From Caryophanales bacterium UBA6768 (lineage in GTDB: Bacteria; Bacillota; Bacilli; Bacillales_D; Amphibacillaceae): a DNA stretch of 38,211 nt. Below the pieces are notes generated by a model. The model was not told the origin of the DNA, made no database searches, and saw nothing but the letters and a program-made list of their open reading frames with translations. This document shows positions 36,660 through 38,211 of this stretch, piece after piece (the stretch's first letter is position 1; every line of letters begins with the position of its first letter). The stretch is taken from NCBI GenBank assembly GCA_002453315.1, contig DKGO01000034.1:1-38211 (forward strand), written 5' to 3'. A program made the position numbers and the translations under genes.

Positions 36660-37418
36660 TCATTCTGATAATATCCATTTTGATTTCAGCTTAATCCAAT
36701 TGTTTTGACGGTAATACCATAATGTTTCTATATGACCAATAATATCATGTTCGTTGATTCCTCTTACTTGTTGCGTTGTTGTTAAACCATATCCTTTTGA
36801 GCGACTAATTAATTTGGGTTCCATTTTAATAGGACGTAAAAGTTTTAGTGATTGTTTTTTTAATAAATTACCTTTCTTGTCAAATAATTGGTGTTTCATA
36901 TAAAATGACTTTTTATTTGATAAGTTTTCAATCACTGCTTTTTCGTTAGGGTTTAATTTAAGTTTTATTTGAAAGTCATTTTGGAATTCGCCATTAAAAT
37001 AAGTGATCTTTGGTAGATTTATTTGTTGAATTTTACCATTTTCCAAAGAATACAACTGATATTGGTATCTCTCCTTTTTTTCATCAATTTTGCTTTCATA
37101 AAATAGATCCATGGTGTTATTATGAGTTAAATCATATAGTTCTAGTTTTGGTGAGTAGCCACCATGTAAGGAGATTTTCCAATGTTGTGTAAATAAACTG
37201 TCAATGTCAATCCAAACATCTGTATAATAGTTGCTTTGGTCGGAAAGTAAATACCCATGGAGTTTTATGTACTCCCTTATACCATCTCCGGTAACATCTT
37301 CTTCCATTGAATTTATATAATTTTGGCTTTGTTTTTTATTTTCAGCTGCATTTGCTGATTGAAAAGTGCATATAAATATGAAACTGGTCATAATAATATA
37401 TAATACAAATTTTTTCAT
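36660..37418 (-). CDS. Secreted protein of unknown function
   Basis: The product has 252 residues. A classical signal peptide (MKKF, hydrophobic 5-19) ends in a probable cleavage site after SANA-A (about residue 24). The mature part opens with MEEDVTGDGIREYIKLHG, a DxTGDG calcium-loop-like or FG-GAP-like segment, then beta-rich polar sequence. It resembles the spore- or stress-associated VCBS-type exported proteins of Bacillaceae, but I do not recognise the family. GGAGAA lies before the ATG. It stands alone between leuS and the rRNA operon. Confidence 0.75.
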   Translation of the reverse strand: MKKFVLYIIMTSFIFICTFQSANAAENKKQSQNYINSMEEDVTGDGIREYIKLHGYLLSDQSNYYTDVWIDIDSLFTQHWKISLHGGYSPKLELYDLTHNNTMDLFYESKIDEKKERYQYQLYSLENGKIQQINLPKITYFNGEFQNDFQIKLKLNPNEKAVIENLSNKKSFYMKHQLFDKKGNLLKKQSLKLLRPIKMEPKLISRSKGYGLTTTQQVRGINEHDIIGHIETLWYYRQNNWIKLKSKWILSE

Positions 37419-37548
37419 AGTTCTCCTCCGATGTAAGTTAAGGTTATAATATGTAAAAATGACAATCGTTATACACGGCGATTTAAAGGTAACGGATTCG
37501 TTAATTTAAAGTAATATAAATTTGGAAATTTTAACATAATCCGTCTTA

Positions 37549-37578
37549 TTGACAGAAACACAATGGACGTGCTATAAT
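37549..37578 (+). promoter_or_regulatory. rRNA operon promoter P1
   Basis: TTGACA (37549-37554), an 18-base spacer and TATAAT (37573-37578), the upstream one of two tandem promoters. Confidence 0.85.
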
Positions 37579-37597
37579 GAAATTCCTCGCTTGGGGC

Positions 37598-37626
37598 TTG
37601 ACATTAAAAACTCCAAGTGATATATT
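37598..37626 (+). promoter_or_regulatory. rRNA operon promoter P2
   Basis: TTGACA (37598-37603), a 17-base spacer and TATATT (37621-37626). Tandem P1/P2 is the usual layout of Bacillus rrn operons. Confidence 0.85.
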
Positions 37627-37662
37627 AATAAAGTCGCTGTTTTCCGAAGCGGCGTTATTATT

Positions 37663-37681
37663 TGCTCCTTGAAAACTGAAC
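37663..37681 (+). promoter_or_regulatory. boxA-like antitermination site in the rRNA leader
   Basis: TGCTCCTTGAAAACTGAAC resembles the Bacillus rRNA leader boxA (TGCTCTTTGAAAACT). A stem (GTCGCT/AGCGGC with one G-U) precedes it. NusB/NusE binding is expected from the family. Confidence 0.7.
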
Positions 37682-37866
37682 AGAACAACTATTATATGTT
37701 TAACGAAGTCTTACTATCTAATGATGGTAAGCAAGAATGTCAGCAGTTAAAAGCAATGTGCATTTAACTCTGTTCAATTTGAAGCTAAATTAAATGATCT
37801 ATTAATGGCCTTGGTGGCCACTTTTATGGCAGTATAAATGCTTGGTGCATTTATCTGCACAAATGC

Positions 37867-37900
37867 GACTACGCTTTTGTTTTACAAAAGCTAGTCTTTT
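37867..37900 (+). other. Long hairpin directly before 16S rRNA (processing stem or terminator-like)
   Basis: GACTA then GCTTTTGT (37867-37880, with one unpaired C) pairs with ACAAAAGC then TAGTC (37884-37896) across a 3-base loop, followed by TTTT at the 16S 5' end. It looks like an intrinsic terminator but more likely guides pre-rRNA processing. Confidence 0.65.
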
Positions 37901-38211
37901 ATGGAGAGTTTGATCTTGGCTCAGGACGAACGCTGGCGGCGTGCCTAATACATGCAAGTCGAGCGCGTGAATTTAGTGGATCCCTTCGGGGTGAAGCTAT
38001 TGGAACGAGCGGCGGATGGGTGAGTAACACGTGGGCAACCTGCCTGTAAGCCCGGGATAACTTACGGAAACGTGAGCTAATACTGGATAAGGTGTCTTTT
38101 CACATGAAGGGACACTAAAAGGCGGCTTTTATAAGCAGTCACTTACAGATGGGCCCGCGTCGCATTAGCTAGTTGGTGGGGTAAGAGCTCACCAAGGCGA
38201 CGATGCGTAGC
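37898..38211 (+). rRNA. 16S ribosomal RNA, partial (5' end)
   Basis: The conserved 5' block GGAGAGTTTGATCTTGGCTC, then GAACGCTGGCGGCGTGCC, ACATGCAAGTCGAGCG, GAGTAACACGTGGGCAACC and the segment GCATTAGCTAGTTGGTGGGG give the first 314 bases of a Bacillaceae 16S rRNA. The mature 5' end is set by analogy with B. subtilis and may be off by a base or two. The gene runs off the right edge. Confidence 0.98.

Noticed and set aside
1..38211. CRISPR arrays, tRNA genes, prophage or a new defence system
   Set aside because: Reading both strands, I found no repeat-spacer pattern, no tRNA signature blocks and no cluster of unknown genes large enough to suggest such a system.

Overview
The window is a stretch of low-GC Bacillota chromosome from a Bacillus-like (Bacillaceae) organism. 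Gene content and order are close to what I recall of Bacillus subtilis: yutE, yutG, yutI, yuzD, yutM, yumC, yuiB, yuiC, yuiD; then kapB, patB and pgi; then men, ytkD, ytl, pckA, metK, ytoA, ytqB (mnmM) and leuS. KapB hints at a spore former. The 16S rRNA at the right edge is of Bacillaceae type, but I cannot name a species from it. Most of the window is housekeeping. I saw no CRISPR array, intact insertion sequence, prophage, toxin-antitoxin pair or defence island.

Left part (1-8.8 kb): the start of a small unidentified gene, an amidase, a gap of about 600 bp that looks like decayed IS200/IS605 sequence, then yutE with a SufR-like cysteine-containing regulator, yutG, a 2-hydroxyacid dehydrogenase, and a scattered group linked to Fe-S clusters and redox (yutI, yuzD, yutM, yumC). 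The membrane protein YuiB and the exported 3D-domain protein YuiC follow.

Middle (8.8-18.7 kb): yuiD, the translationally coupled kapB-deoD pair, a small membrane protein, a SOD-like lipoprotein lacking one copper ligand, patB, and a thioredoxin-like gene with pgi. The riboflavin transporter ribU sits behind an FMN riboswitch. A menA-menI-NRDE operon on the minus strand faces it across a shared terminator.

Right part (19-38.2 kb): menF-menD-menH-menB in a tight operon, a terminator, menE, a small conserved protein and ytkD. Menaquinone genes thus lie on both sides of one intergenic region, but menC is absent after menE. A ytlA-ytlC-ytlD ABC importer follows. pckA and metK are divergent, with a SAM riboswitch on the metK side and a strong inverted repeat between them. 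Then come mnmM-ytoA, leuS with no visible T-box, an unidentified secreted protein, and the tandem promoters, leader and first 314 bases of a 16S rRNA gene.

Regulation is unusually readable. Two riboswitches, several near-consensus sigma-A promoters and many terminators, often shared by convergent genes, can be placed directly on the sequence.
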